64,000 nt of DNA from Kribbella sp. CA-293567 (GCF_027627575.1 NZ_CP114065.1:7502001-7566000); one strand, 5' to 3'; numbered from the stretch's first letter, positions 33,844 through 43,255 are shown. Translations and numbers: made by a program. The notes: generated by a model from the letters alone, not told the origin.

Positions 33844-34916
33844 GACGCTGCCTTCCCCTTCGGCCGGTCGGTCGGTCGCCCGGCGTCCGAGCCGAGCACC
33901 GACACACCGGCCACACCCACCGGCAGCTCCAGATCGTCCAGATCGTCCGCGTCGACCGCCGGGCCGCCAGGACCACGCGTCTCGAAGTCGTGCGGCGGCA
34001 TCCGCAGTACCGACTTGGCGACGGCCCGCGCCAACGGCAACGGATCGATCTCCAGCCACGAGGCCGCGCCGTGCAGCAGCAGTCCTCGGTCCGGCGTGGC
34101 CTCCATCAACCGCGAGCTGCCTCGGCCGACGCCCAGGGTGACCAGCCGCACGCCCTTGGGCACCCGGGTCTTCAACTTCTCCGCACCGATCACGAACCAG
34201 GCTCCCCGACGCTGGATCGCGTCGGCCAGCGGCATCCCGTCGTGCTTGCCGTGGACCCCGTCGGCAACCTCGACAGCCCCGGCCGGCAGCCGCACGTCGA
34301 GTTGCGCGGCCAGCGCCTGGACGACGGCCCGCGCGGTCCGCGGTTCGCCGTACACCGACAGGGACGGGGGTCCGGCCAGCAGGTCGATCATGATCGCGTT
34401 CTTGCCACTCGCGTCGGTCCCGAGACAGGCCAGCAGCGGTGTCTGCGAGGGGACATGCCCCGACGGCGCCGAGTAGCCGGCGAGTTCACGCCGCTCGATC
34501 CACCACAACCGGGGATCGGCTTCGTCCTTCTGCCACGGCGGCGGCAACGGCCGCTCGGCCGGCAGTCCCACGACCAGTACTCCGATGCGCTGCTTGGCGA
34601 GCGCCAGCGCGTACGGCGACATCGCGGGGTCGATCGCGGCCGCGAAGCCCATCGCTTGTTCGGCCTGCGCCCAGCCGGCCTTGTTCCGCAGGATCCGGCC
34701 CAGGAACCGCACCCGCCGCCGGTACCTGATCCGGGCCGCGATCGGGTCGGAGAACGCGTGCACGGTCCGGCTGTACTCGCGCTTGATCCAACGGCCCAGC
34801 CGGCGCCAGCCACCCAGCCGCCTGACCAGCAGGTTGAGCAGGATGAGCGCCAGGATCACCAGGCCGGCGTACCCGAGCATCGTGCGGACGCCACCGCCGC
34901 CTTGCATCCCCGTCAT
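33834..34916 (-). CDS. single-pass membrane protein of the T7SS operon
   Basis: A 360-residue protein. One N-terminal transmembrane helix (MLGYAGLVILALILLNLLV) is followed by a basic stretch and a cytoplasmic alpha/beta domain without catalytic motifs (VVGLPAERPLPPPW; LSVYGEPRTARAVVQALAA). It starts ATG 34916, overlapping the sigma factor stop by 4 nt, and its stop overlaps the ATPase start. It could play an EccE/EccB-like scaffold role, but I see no sequence match to those families. Confidence 0.65.
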   Translation of the reverse strand: MTGMQGGGGVRTMLGYAGLVILALILLNLLVRRLGGWRRLGRWIKREYSRTVHAFSDPIAARIRYRRRVRFLGRILRNKAGWAQAEQAMGFAAAIDPAMSPYALALAKQRIGVLVVGLPAERPLPPPWQKDEADPRLWWIERRELAGYSAPSGHVPSQTPLLACLGTDASGKNAIMIDLLAGPPSLSVYGEPRTARAVVQALAAQLDVRLPAGAVEVADGVHGKHDGMPLADAIQRRGAWFVIGAEKLKTRVPKGVRLVTLGVGRGSSRLMEATPDRGLLLHGAASWLEIDPLPLARAVAKSVLRMPPHDFETRGPGGPAVDADDLDDLELPVGVAGVSVLGSDAGRPTDRPKGKAASWN

Positions 34917-35422
34917 GCAGCGGCCTCGCCCCATCCGCGACGCAGCAGATCCCCCCGCAGGGTGCGGACGGCCGTGTGAGTACGCGACTTCACGGTACCG
35001 ATCGGGACGTCCAGCGCCAAAGCGACATCCTCACCGGGATGACCGCAGAGGTGAACTCTGGTGACCACCTCCCGGTGCGCCGGGGACAGCCGGTTCAGCG
35101 CCTCCACCAGAACGGTCCGGTCGGTGACCCGCTCGGCCGGATCCGGCTCGCTCAGGTCCGACTCGAACTCGCTCTGGCACAGCCCGACCGGGATCGCCCG
35201 GCTCTCGCGGCGGTGCAGGTCCACGACCAGGTTCCGGGCCACCCGGAACAACCACATCCGGATCGGCCGGCTCTCCCAGTCCAGCGTCTCGGCCTGGACC
35301 CAGGCCCGCAGCAGTGTTTCCTGAATCACATCTTCGACGGCAAACGTGTTCCATCCGACCAGGCTCTGGACATAGCGGCGCAGGGTTTCGCGTTCGGCCA
35401 GACAAAGCTCGATGGCTTTCAT
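34913..35422 (-). CDS. ECF-type RNA polymerase sigma factor
   Basis: A 169-residue sigma-70 protein with region 2 (VEDVIQETLLRAWVQAE, then RMWLFRVARNLVVDLHRR) and region 4 (HREVVTRVHLCGH, IGTVKSRTHTAVRTLR) only. It heads the operon that continues into the membrane protein and the EssC-like ATPase. No anti-sigma gene overlaps it, which is unusual for ECF factors. It may control the T7SS genes, including the divergent promoter near 21.9 kb; this is inferred. Confidence 0.88.
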   Translation of the reverse strand: MKAIELCLAERETLRRYVQSLVGWNTFAVEDVIQETLLRAWVQAETLDWESRPIRMWLFRVARNLVVDLHRRESRAIPVGLCQSEFESDLSEPDPAERVTDRTVLVEALNRLSPAHREVVTRVHLCGHPGEDVALALDVPIGTVKSRTHTAVRTLRGDLLRRGWGEAAA

Positions 35423-35470
35423 CCGGCTCGCGCTGATGTCGTCGATGGCGGGACCTCGTTCAGGGGCGGC

Positions 35471-35489
35471 AGACCTGGAATTCAGGTCT
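35471..35489. promoter_or_regulatory. palindrome in the sigma/lectin divergent region
   Basis: AGACCTG-GAATT-CAGGTCT, 19 bp, lies about 50 bp upstream of the sigma start. A second palindrome, AGCGTGA-C-TCACGCT, lies at 35571-35585, nearer the lectin gene. Either could be an operator. Confidence 0.35.
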
Positions 35490-35570
35490 TGAACTTAGTG
35501 GAAGAATGCAACCAATGCCGCTGACTGTAGGTGAACAAAGAGCAACAATCCAGTTCCCGACCGTAATGAG

Positions 35571-35585
35571 AGCGTGACTCACGCT
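35571..35585. promoter_or_regulatory. perfect 7-1-7 palindrome upstream of the lectin gene
   Basis: AGCGTGA-C-TCACGCT, about 40 bp ahead of the GTG at 35624. A candidate regulator binding site; no known family motif is matched. Confidence 0.35.
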
Positions 35586-35623
35586 TTCGTTGACTCGGAC
35601 CCCCTGTTCGGGAGATTCTCAAT

Positions 35624-36673
35624 GTGGTCATGCCTTCAACCAGAGGCCTGACCGAGTCCGCCCCCACCTCTGGAGTCGACGTGCCGCCCTTCCGATTGCC
35701 TGGTTTTCGCCGGTCCGGCCAGCAGAACTCGGCCCGCTTCGCGCGGACTTTCGCCAGCCGGCCGCTGCTGCCGAAGGTGGCTCCGATGCCCGACCGGCGG
35801 GCCTGGACCACGACGGCGTTCGTCGTCACCTTCGTGGCCGGCGCGGCGGTCGCGGTCCCGCTGCTGACCCATCTGGGCGGCGGCAAGAAGTCGGACACGG
35901 TGATCGCGGTGGATGCCCCGATCTCCGTCCGGACCCCGGCCGGTACGCCGACCGGGTCGCCGACAAAGGTGCCGACAGCAACCACGACGGCCACCGCCAC
36001 GACGACCGCCAGGACCACGATCACCACCACGCCGCGCGTCTCGGTCGCCACCGCGACGGTGACGATGACCGCCCCGGGCGGCCAGGTGACCGTCGTCCAG
36101 CCGGGCACCACCGTGACGCTGCCGCCGGTCACCGTGACCGCACCGGCCGCGCCCCCGTTGAAGCCCGCGACTGTGACGGCCACCACAACGGCCACTGCCA
36201 CCGCGACGGTCACCAACAAGGTCACCGAGCCCGGTAAACAAGGCCTGGCGGCGGACAATCAGGCGCTGCGGCAACGTCCGTCAACGGCTATCCGGATGCA
36301 GAGCGAAGGCTCGAAGCGCTGCCTCGACGTCAAGGACGGCCGGGCGGGTTCGGGCAACGACGGCACCCCGCTGCAGGTCTGGGACTGCACCAAGGCCGCC
36401 GGCCAGACCTGGGCCTTCAACCCCGACGGCACAGTCCGGTCACTGGGTCAGTGCATGGACCTGGCCTGGGGCTCGATCGCGGAGAACACTCCGGTGCAAC
36501 TGGTGGCCTGCAACGGCAACGCCGCTCAGCAGTTCCGGGTGACCCAGAAGAACGAACTGGTCAACCCGGCCGCCGAGGGCAAGTGCGTCACCGTCGACAA
36601 GGGCGACAACGGCGGCCGGCTGTTCCTGCGCCGCTGCACCGGTGCTGCCGAGCAGCACTGGAAGCAGAGCTGA
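35624..36673 (+). CDS. membrane-anchored ricin-type beta-trefoil lectin
   Basis: A 349-residue protein: a basic N-terminus, one transmembrane helix around residues 62-82 (FVVTFVAGAAVAVPLLTHL), a Thr/Ala-rich extracellular linker, then a C-terminal ricin-B/RICIN domain of about 130 residues with QxW-type repeats (GQTW, AQQF, EQHW) and paired cysteines (KRCLDV, WDCTK, GQCMDL, RRCTG). It probably binds cell-surface polysaccharide. The GTG at 35624 is preceded by GGGAG. It is divergent from the ECF sigma gene, which makes a signalling link possible but unproven. Confidence 0.78.
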   Translation: MVMPSTRGLTESAPTSGVDVPPFRLPGFRRSGQQNSARFARTFASRPLLPKVAPMPDRRAWTTTAFVVTFVAGAAVAVPLLTHLGGGKKSDTVIAVDAPISVRTPAGTPTGSPTKVPTATTTATATTTARTTITTTPRVSVATATVTMTAPGGQVTVVQPGTTVTLPPVTVTAPAAPPLKPATVTATTTATATATVTNKVTEPGKQGLAADNQALRQRPSTAIRMQSEGSKRCLDVKDGRAGSGNDGTPLQVWDCTKAAGQTWAFNPDGTVRSLGQCMDLAWGSIAENTPVQLVACNGNAAQQFRVTQKNELVNPAAEGKCVTVDKGDNGGRLFLRRCTGAAEQHWKQS

Positions 36674-36695
36674 CCGCACCGGCCTGCAAGGGCGG

Positions 36696-37610
36696 CTAGA
36701 ACGCGTACGGATAGTCCGACCAGTCGGCGGGCCGCTTCTCCAGGAAGGAGTCGCGGCCCTCTGCTGCTTCGTCGGTGCCGTAGGCCAGCCGGGTCGCCTC
36801 GCCGGCGAAGATCTGCTGGCCGACCAAACCGTCGTCAATCAAATTGAACGAGTATTTCAGCATTCGCTGCGCGGTGGGCGACTTTGCGCAAACCTTGTTT
36901 CCCCACTCGAGTGCGACTGTTTCCAGTTCACTGTGCGGAACGACCTTGTTCACCATACCCATCCGGTAAGCATCTTCCGCGGAGTACTCGTCGCCGAGGA
37001 AAAAGATTTCCCGCGCGAACTTCTGCCCGACCTGCCGGGCCAGGTAGGCCGATCCGAAACCGCCGTCGAACGACGCCACGTCCGCGTCGGTCTGCTTGAA
37101 CCGCGCGTGCTCGGCCGACGCGATGGTGAGATCGCAGACCACGTGCAGACTGTGCCCGCCGCCGGCGGCCCAGCCCGGTACGACGCAGATGACCACCTTC
37201 GACATGAACCGGATCAGCCGCTGCACCTCGAGGATGTGCAGCCGGCCGGCCTTGGCCGGGTCGATCGTGTCGGCCGTGGTGCCCTCGGCGTACTTGTAGC
37301 CGTCCTTGCCGCGGATCCGCTGGTCACCGCCGGAGCAGAACGCCCAGCCGCCGTCGCGCGGGGACGGCCCGTTGCCGGTGATCAGCACGCAGCCGACGTC
37401 GCTGGACATCCGCGCGTGGTCGAGCACGCGGTACAGCTCGTCGACCGTTCGCGGCCGGAAGGCGTTGCGGACCTCGGGCCGGTTGAACGCGATCCGGACC
37501 ACCCCGGAGTCCACCGCCCGGTGGTAGGTGATGTCGGTCAGGTCGAACCCGTCGACCTGCTTCCACACCGAGGGGTCGAAAATCTCGGAGACCTGCGCGG
37601 GATCAGTCAC
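36696..37610 (-). CDS. menB: 1,4-dihydroxy-2-naphthoyl-CoA synthase
   Basis: Crotonase-fold enzyme of menaquinone synthesis that closes the naphthoquinone ring of o-succinylbenzoyl-CoA. The 304-residue protein has the MenB oxyanion-hole and CoA segments CSGGDQRIRGKDGY, VPGWAAGGGHSLHVVCDL and TDADVASFDGGFGSAYLAR, and the C-terminal DWSDYPY tail. Start is GTG 37610. The rest of the men pathway is not in the window. It lies 29 bp after a LacI gene on the same strand. Confidence 0.96.
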   Translation of the reverse strand: MTDPAQVSEIFDPSVWKQVDGFDLTDITYHRAVDSGVVRIAFNRPEVRNAFRPRTVDELYRVLDHARMSSDVGCVLITGNGPSPRDGGWAFCSGGDQRIRGKDGYKYAEGTTADTIDPAKAGRLHILEVQRLIRFMSKVVICVVPGWAAGGGHSLHVVCDLTIASAEHARFKQTDADVASFDGGFGSAYLARQVGQKFAREIFFLGDEYSAEDAYRMGMVNKVVPHSELETVALEWGNKVCAKSPTAQRMLKYSFNLIDDGLVGQQIFAGEATRLAYGTDEAAEGRDSFLEKRPADWSDYPYAF

Positions 37611-37639
37611 TCCGCGAGCATATTCAGCCCCGGCTCCGG

Positions 37640-38653
37640 TCAGCGCTGCCGGGTGCTCTCCCGTAGGACGACCTCGGCCGGGAAGGTCTCGGTGACCGGA
37701 TCCCCGCCCTCGACGGCGAGCTCGAGCGCCCGGCGGCCCATCTGCTCCAGCGGCAGCCGCACGGTGGTCAGCCCGGGCCAGACGTCCCGCAGCGTCGCGA
37801 TGTCGTCGAAGCCGGCCACCCCGAGCTGCCCCGGTACGTCGACGCCCTGCGCGCGCAGTGCCGACATGGCGCCGACCGCCATCACGTCGTTGACCGCGAA
37901 CAGGCAGTCCAGCTCGGCCTTGCTCGCCAGCAGGTCCAGTGCCGCCGCGTGGCCACCGTCCCGGGTGAACTCACCGGGCTGGATCGCGACCGGCTCCAGC
38001 CCCGCCTCGGCCAGGCCCTGCGCGAAGCCGTCTCGCCGGTCCCGTGCCGTCGCCAGCCCTTCCGGGCCGGCCAGGATGCCGAACTTGCGGAGCCCGAGGC
38101 CGACCAGCGACCGAGCCAGCTCGGCCGCGCCGGCCAGGTTGTCGGGCTCGATCGTGTGAGCCGGCATTCCCGACTGGCTGACCAGCGCGAGACCCGCGCC
38201 GGAGTTCAGGAAGGCCTCCACCTCGGTCGCGGTCCGGGCCAGCCCTTCGGCGTCGGTTCGGCGTGAGCCGATCATCACCGCGGCCCGGGCCCGCTGCGCC
38301 CGCAAGGACGACAGGTAGGCGATCTCACGGTCGGCGTCGCGGAAAGTGCTGGCCATCATCACCAGCAGGCCGCGCTCGTCGGCGGCCCGCATCACGCCGT
38401 TCGCGATCGCGGCGAAGTACGGGTCCTCGATGTCGTGGACCAGGATGCCGACCACGTTGGTGGACGACTTCGCCAGTGCCTGGGCCTGCGCGTTCGGCGT
38501 GTAGCCGAGCGCCGTGGCAGCGTCGCGGACGCGCTCCTGCAGCTCCGGGCGTGGCACCCGGTCGCCGCCGTTCAGCACGCGGGAAGCAGTCGCCACGGAC
38601 ACGCCTGCCCGCTGCGCCACATCGAGCAGTGTGACCGGTGCTCGCAGGTTCAT
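37640..38653 (-). CDS. LacI-family transcriptional regulator
   Basis: A 337-residue repressor with an N-terminal HTH (TLLDVAQRAGVSVATASRVLNG) and a periplasmic-binding-protein-like sugar domain (VVGILVHDIEDPYFAAIANGV, VNDVMAVGAMSALRAQG). ATG 38653 was chosen; GTG 38665 is in frame and possible. It is divergent from the secreted peptidase gene. Effector and targets are unknown; the perfect LacI-type operator at 51604 is about 13 kb away and cannot be tied to it. Confidence 0.9.
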   Translation of the reverse strand: MNLRAPVTLLDVAQRAGVSVATASRVLNGGDRVPRPELQERVRDAATALGYTPNAQAQALAKSSTNVVGILVHDIEDPYFAAIANGVMRAADERGLLVMMASTFRDADREIAYLSSLRAQRARAAVMIGSRRTDAEGLARTATEVEAFLNSGAGLALVSQSGMPAHTIEPDNLAGAAELARSLVGLGLRKFGILAGPEGLATARDRRDGFAQGLAEAGLEPVAIQPGEFTRDGGHAAALDLLASKAELDCLFAVNDVMAVGAMSALRAQGVDVPGQLGVAGFDDIATLRDVWPGLTTVRLPLEQMGRRALELAVEGGDPVTETFPAEVVLRESTRQR

Positions 38654-38812
38654 CGCCTTACCCACCTTCCGTGCATCTCCCCCTGGGTGGCGGTCACACT
38701 ATCGGAAGTGCCGCCACCATCACCCTCCGTGGCAGGCCCCCGCCCGGATACGGCGTGGGCAATGTCTCCAGAACCTGGCTTTGCGGCGCCGGAATGACTA
38801 GCCTTCCCAGCC

Positions 38813-40813
38813 ATGACGACCGTCCGCGCCAGGGTGCTTCTGCTGGCATCGTCCACCGCGCTGATGTGCCTGAGTACCGTCACCGGTACCGCCGCGGCCG
38901 CACCGGCTCCGGACGCGATCGAGGGAACGTTCGCCGGTCCGCCGAGCCCGGAGCACAGCTCGTTCCAGGGTTCCGCCGCGCAGAGCGCGCAGCCCGGTCC
39001 CGCCGCCGCCGTCCCGCCGAACGTCGACCCGAAGAAGCACGGCACCAAGCCGGTCTACGACTACCCGAACGCGATCCGCGAGTCCGTCTACGTCGACACC
39101 GCGATGGACACCGACTCCGACGGCAGCAACGACGTGATCGCGGTCGACATCGTCCGGCCCCGCGAGACCGCCGCGGCCGGCCGGAAGATCCCGGTCGTGA
39201 TGGACGCCTCGCCGTACTACTCCTGCTGCGGGCGCGGCAACGAGAGCGAGAAGAAGACCTACGACGAGAACGGCGACATCCAGAAGCTGCCGCTGTACTA
39301 CGACAACTACTTCGTCCCGCTCGGGTACGCCGTGGTCGGCGTCGACGTGATCGGCACCAGCCGGTCGACCGGTTGCGGCGACGTCGGCGGCAAGAACGAG
39401 ATCGCCTCGGTGGTCGCGGTGATCGACTGGCTCAACGGCCGCAACACCGCCCGCACCGCTGCCGGCGTACCGGTCCGCGCGACCTGGAGCACCGGCTCGG
39501 TCGGCATGATCGGCAAGTCGTACGACGGCACGCTGGCCAACGGCGTGGCCGCGACCGGCGTCGCCGGCCTGAAGACGATCGTGCCGATCTCGGCGATCTC
39601 GTCGTGGTACGACTACTCCCGCTCCGGCGGCGTCCCGTACTCGATGGACTACATGCCCTGGCTGGGTGGCTACGTCGGCCACGACTCACCTGCCTGCGAC
39701 GCGGTTCGCGCCGACCTGGGTGAGCAGGACGACGACGAGACCGGCGACTACACGAAGTTCTGGGCCGAGCGCGACTACGTCAAGGACACGCGCAAGGTGA
39801 AGGCCTCGGTCTTCGTGACGCACGGCCTGAGCGACTACAACGTGCAGACCAACCACTTCGCGCAGTGGTGGGACGCACTGGCCAGGAACAACGTGAAGCG
39901 CAAGATCTGGCTCGGCCTGGAGGACCACGTCGACCCGTTCGAGTTCCGCCGCGACGAGTGGGTGTCCGAGCTGCACAAGTGGTTCGACTACTGGCTGATG
40001 GGCCTGCCGAACGACGTGATGCGCGGGCCGCAGGCGACCGTCGAGACCGCGCCGGACGTGTGGAAGAACTACAGCACCTGGCCGGCCACCCAGAAGACCG
40101 TGCCGGTGCCGCTGGCTGCCGGCAAGCTCGGTTCCTTCGGCAAGGGGACGGTCAGCATCACCGATGAGACGTCGCTGACCGAGGACGACATCGTGGCCAC
40201 GCCGTCCGAGGAGATCGCGGGACGGCAGATGTTCCTGTCCGCGCCACTGCCGGCCGCGATCCGGGTCAGCGGTACGCCGACCGTCACGCTGCGGGTCAAG
40301 TCCGACTCGGCCACCACCCCGGTGACCGCGCGCCTGATCGAGTACGGCGAAGCCGAGCGGTACTCCGGTGTCCGCCGGACCACCACCTCCACCTGCGAGG
40401 GCTCGAGCGTCGAGTACGACGACGCCTGCTACTTCACGGTCGAGAAGCAGACCGAGCAGAGCGACCACGGCATCGTCAGCCGCGGCTGGGTCGATGCGGC
40501 GCACAGCAGTTCGCTGAGCAAGCCCAAGCCGCTCGCGCCGGGCAAGTGGGCCAACGTCACCGTCCCGCTGCGGGCGCAGGACGAGGTGATCCCCAAGGGT
40601 CGCGTGCTCGGCCTGGCGGTCACCTTGAGCGACACCGAGTGGACCACGCCCAACACCAGCGGCGCGACCATCGACATCGACCTGGCCGGCAGCAAGCTGA
40701 ACCTGCCGATCACCGTCGGCAAGGTCAACCCACCTGCTGCCAGGACCGCACCGCTCGACGTCACGATCACCACCCCGAGCGAGCGCCCAGACCTGCACGA
40801 TCCCACCCGCTGA
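38813..40813 (+). CDS. secreted X-Pro dipeptidyl-peptidase (S15 family)
   Basis: A 666-residue serine peptidase removing X-Pro dipeptides. It has an N-terminal Sec signal peptide (VLLLASSTALMCLSTVTGTAAA). The nucleophile motif is GKSYDGT (Ser near residue 240), the acid is in HGLSDYN and the histidine in EDHVDPF. The C-terminal beta-sandwich (X-Pro_C) starts around residue 420. Length is normal for actinobacterial homologues. It stands alone, divergent from the LacI gene. Confidence 0.92.
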   Translation: MTTVRARVLLLASSTALMCLSTVTGTAAAAPAPDAIEGTFAGPPSPEHSSFQGSAAQSAQPGPAAAVPPNVDPKKHGTKPVYDYPNAIRESVYVDTAMDTDSDGSNDVIAVDIVRPRETAAAGRKIPVVMDASPYYSCCGRGNESEKKTYDENGDIQKLPLYYDNYFVPLGYAVVGVDVIGTSRSTGCGDVGGKNEIASVVAVIDWLNGRNTARTAAGVPVRATWSTGSVGMIGKSYDGTLANGVAATGVAGLKTIVPISAISSWYDYSRSGGVPYSMDYMPWLGGYVGHDSPACDAVRADLGEQDDDETGDYTKFWAERDYVKDTRKVKASVFVTHGLSDYNVQTNHFAQWWDALARNNVKRKIWLGLEDHVDPFEFRRDEWVSELHKWFDYWLMGLPNDVMRGPQATVETAPDVWKNYSTWPATQKTVPVPLAAGKLGSFGKGTVSITDETSLTEDDIVATPSEEIAGRQMFLSAPLPAAIRVSGTPTVTLRVKSDSATTPVTARLIEYGEAERYSGVRRTTTSTCEGSSVEYDDACYFTVEKQTEQSDHGIVSRGWVDAAHSSSLSKPKPLAPGKWANVTVPLRAQDEVIPKGRVLGLAVTLSDTEWTTPNTSGATIDIDLAGSKLNLPITVGKVNPPAARTAPLDVTITTPSERPDLHDPTR

Positions 40814-40814
40814 G

Positions 40815-40841
40815 GTTAATACTTACCTTCGTGAAGTAATG
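40815..40841. promoter_or_regulatory. dyad upstream of the GH95 gene
   Basis: TACTTAC-cttc-GTGAAGTA is an interrupted dyad in a locally AT-rich stretch about 17-43 bp before the GH95 ATG, suitable for a repressor site. Imperfect, so low confidence. Confidence 0.35.
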
Positions 40842-40857
40842 CCCTTAGGGTTGGGGC

Positions 40858-43161
40858 ATGCTTGCTCACGAAGTAGTCCGGTCAGAGCCGTCCGCGATCC
40901 TCGATGCCGGGCGGCTCTGGTACCGCCGCCCCGCGGCGCGGTGGTTCGAGGCGCTGCCGATCGGCAACGGTCGCCTGGGCGGCATGGTCTACTCCGGCGA
41001 CACGGTCGAGCGGATCGCGCTCTCCGAGTCGACCGCCTGGTCCGGGGCGCCCAGCGACACCGACGTCAGCCCGACCGCACTGCCGAACTTGCCCGCGATC
41101 CGCGAGCTCCTGCTGTCCGGCCGGTACGCCGAAGCGCAGGCGCTGGCCGAGCAGCATCTACCCGGCCGCCCGGTCTCCTTCGGAACCAACGTCAAGCTGC
41201 CGGAGCTGCTGATCGAGCTGGCCGTCGACGGCGAGACCACGGAGTACGAGCGGTCTCTCGACCTTGGCGACGCGATCGTCCGGACCCACTTCGAGCGCGC
41301 CGGCATCACCTTCGAACGCGAGGTGTTCGCCTCGCACGCCGATGACCTGCTCGTCGTTCGGCTGACGAGCAGCGCCCCGGCGAGCTACCAGATCTCCTTC
41401 AGCGATCCTTCCGCGACGGCCGATGGAGATACTCTCCAACTGAACTTCCACGCTCGGGAAAGCCTGCACAGCAACGGAAAGGTCGGCACTCTGGTAGACC
41501 TCCGGACCCGAGCTGCCACAGACGGGTCAATAGAAGCCCTTGGCAACTATTTGCTGATCGAAAACGCCACTGCCGTTACTCTATTAGTTGCTGTAAGCAC
41601 CGATTGGCAAGGAGCCGATCCGGCCGAACGACCCTCGCGTCTGCTGCAGAACACGTCCAGCTACGACGCCCTCAAGCAGGCACACCTTGCCGACCACGCA
41701 CCCCTGATCCGCCGCGTCGGTCTCGACATCGGCCGCAGCGGCGACGCAGTACGGGCGCTGCCGACGGACGAGCGGCGGGAGCTGCTCGCGAAGGGTGGCG
41801 AGGATCCGGAGCTGCTCGCGCTGTACTTCCAGTACGGGCGCTACCTGACCGTCGCCGGTTCGCGCGCTGACTCGCCGCTTCCCCTTGCCCTGCAGGGATT
41901 GTGGAACGACGGTCGCGCATCGGGCGGTCCGTGGACGAACGACTACCACCTCGACATCAACACCCAGCAGAACTACTGGGCTGCCGAGATCACCGGTCTC
42001 GGCGAATGCCAGGCACCCCTCTTCGACCTGATCGACCGGCTGCGTGTGAGCGGGCAGAAGACGGCGCGCGAGCTGTACGGCGTACCGGGGTGGGTGTCGC
42101 ACACGGTCAGCAACGCCTGGGGGTACTCCGCGCCCGGCTGGGGTCTCGGCTGGGGCGTGCACGTGACGAGCGGCATCTGGATCTCGCTGCAACTATGGGA
42201 ACACTTCGAGTACCAGCGGGATCTCGGCTTCCTGGAGGCGCGGGCCTATCCCGTACTGCGGGACGCGGCCGAGTTCTTCCTTGCCTACCTGACCGAAGAC
42301 CCCTCCACCGGGCTACTGCTGAGCGGGCCGTCGGACTCTCCGGAGAACTGGTATCTCACGCCGGCCGGCGAGCAGGTCTCACTGTCGATGGGCGCCACCT
42401 GCGACACCGTGCTGATCGAGGCACTCTTCCGGATCTGCGTCGAGGCCTCGACCCTGCTCGGCACCGACGAGCTCTTCCGCACGCGACTCGAAGCAGCCCG
42501 GAAGAAGCTGCCGGCGTTCGAGATCGGCCGGCACGGGCAACTGCAGGAATGGCTTCACGACTTCGACGAAGCCGTCCCGAGCCATCGCCACACCTCCCAC
42601 CTGATCGCTCTCTACCCCGAACGCCAGATCACCCCCCGTGAACACCCCGACCTCGCTCGCGCCTGCGAGGTCACCATCGACCGCCGCCAGGCAGCCGACG
42701 GCTGGGAACAGACCGAGTGGGTCGAAGCCAACCTGATGGCCTACTACGCCCGCCTGCTCGACGGAGACCTCGCCGTCTCCCATCTCCGGGCCCTGATCGC
42801 CGACGCGAGCGAAGCCAACCTGCTGTCCTACTCCGTCGCCGGCATCGCGGGCGTCACCGAGAACATCTACGCCACCGACGGCAACACCGGCGCGACAGGC
42901 GCGCTCGCCGAGTTGCTGGTGCAGTCGACCGAAGACGAGATCGAACTCCTCCCGGCCCTCCCCACCAGCTGGCCCGACGGCAAGGCCCACGGCCTGCGTG
43001 CCCGCGGCAACTTCTCCGTAGACATCGAATGGCGCTCAGGCCGCCTGGTCGTCGCCCGAATCTCCCCCCTCGGCGGCTCCCGGACGGTTCGGATCCGCTA
43101 CGGCGAGGAGGTTCTCCAGCTACTGATCGAAGGCACCGTGGAGCTGAGGCCTGCCGACTGA
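40858..43161 (+). CDS. glycoside hydrolase family 95 (alpha-L-fucosidase-like)
   Basis: A 767-residue enzyme without a signal peptide, so probably intracellular. Landmarks of GH95: LWYRRPAARWFEALPIGNGRLGGMVYSG at the N-terminal beta-domain, QGLWND, the (alpha/alpha)6 region with NQ-type DYHLDINTQQNYWAAEI, and the catalytic-region motif HRHTSHLIALYPERQI near 580. Family members cleave alpha-1,2-fucose or alpha-galactose residues. No transporter lies next to it. The assignment is clear; the substrate is not. Confidence 0.92.
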   Translation: MLAHEVVRSEPSAILDAGRLWYRRPAARWFEALPIGNGRLGGMVYSGDTVERIALSESTAWSGAPSDTDVSPTALPNLPAIRELLLSGRYAEAQALAEQHLPGRPVSFGTNVKLPELLIELAVDGETTEYERSLDLGDAIVRTHFERAGITFEREVFASHADDLLVVRLTSSAPASYQISFSDPSATADGDTLQLNFHARESLHSNGKVGTLVDLRTRAATDGSIEALGNYLLIENATAVTLLVAVSTDWQGADPAERPSRLLQNTSSYDALKQAHLADHAPLIRRVGLDIGRSGDAVRALPTDERRELLAKGGEDPELLALYFQYGRYLTVAGSRADSPLPLALQGLWNDGRASGGPWTNDYHLDINTQQNYWAAEITGLGECQAPLFDLIDRLRVSGQKTARELYGVPGWVSHTVSNAWGYSAPGWGLGWGVHVTSGIWISLQLWEHFEYQRDLGFLEARAYPVLRDAAEFFLAYLTEDPSTGLLLSGPSDSPENWYLTPAGEQVSLSMGATCDTVLIEALFRICVEASTLLGTDELFRTRLEAARKKLPAFEIGRHGQLQEWLHDFDEAVPSHRHTSHLIALYPERQITPREHPDLARACEVTIDRRQAADGWEQTEWVEANLMAYYARLLDGDLAVSHLRALIADASEANLLSYSVAGIAGVTENIYATDGNTGATGALAELLVQSTEDEIELLPALPTSWPDGKAHGLRARGNFSVDIEWRSGRLVVARISPLGGSRTVRIRYGEEVLQLLIEGTVELRPAD

Positions 43162-43255
43162 TCCCTCGCAATCAACTGAGCTGCTCGGCCAAGCCGACGA
43201 AGATGCCTTCGGGCCCTCCACCTGCGCCTCCCCTTCGAGCTCCATCCCGACGAAG

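Noticed and set aside
35482..36258. 258-codon minus-strand frame rich in Val/Ala
   Set aside because: Antisense to the Thr-rich linker of the lectin, which creates low-complexity Val/Ala. No start signals.
37596..37621. Four-codon upstream frame overlapping the menB start
   Set aside because: ATG-CTC-GCG-GAG-TGA just before GTG 37610 may be a coincidence; no conservation can be seen.
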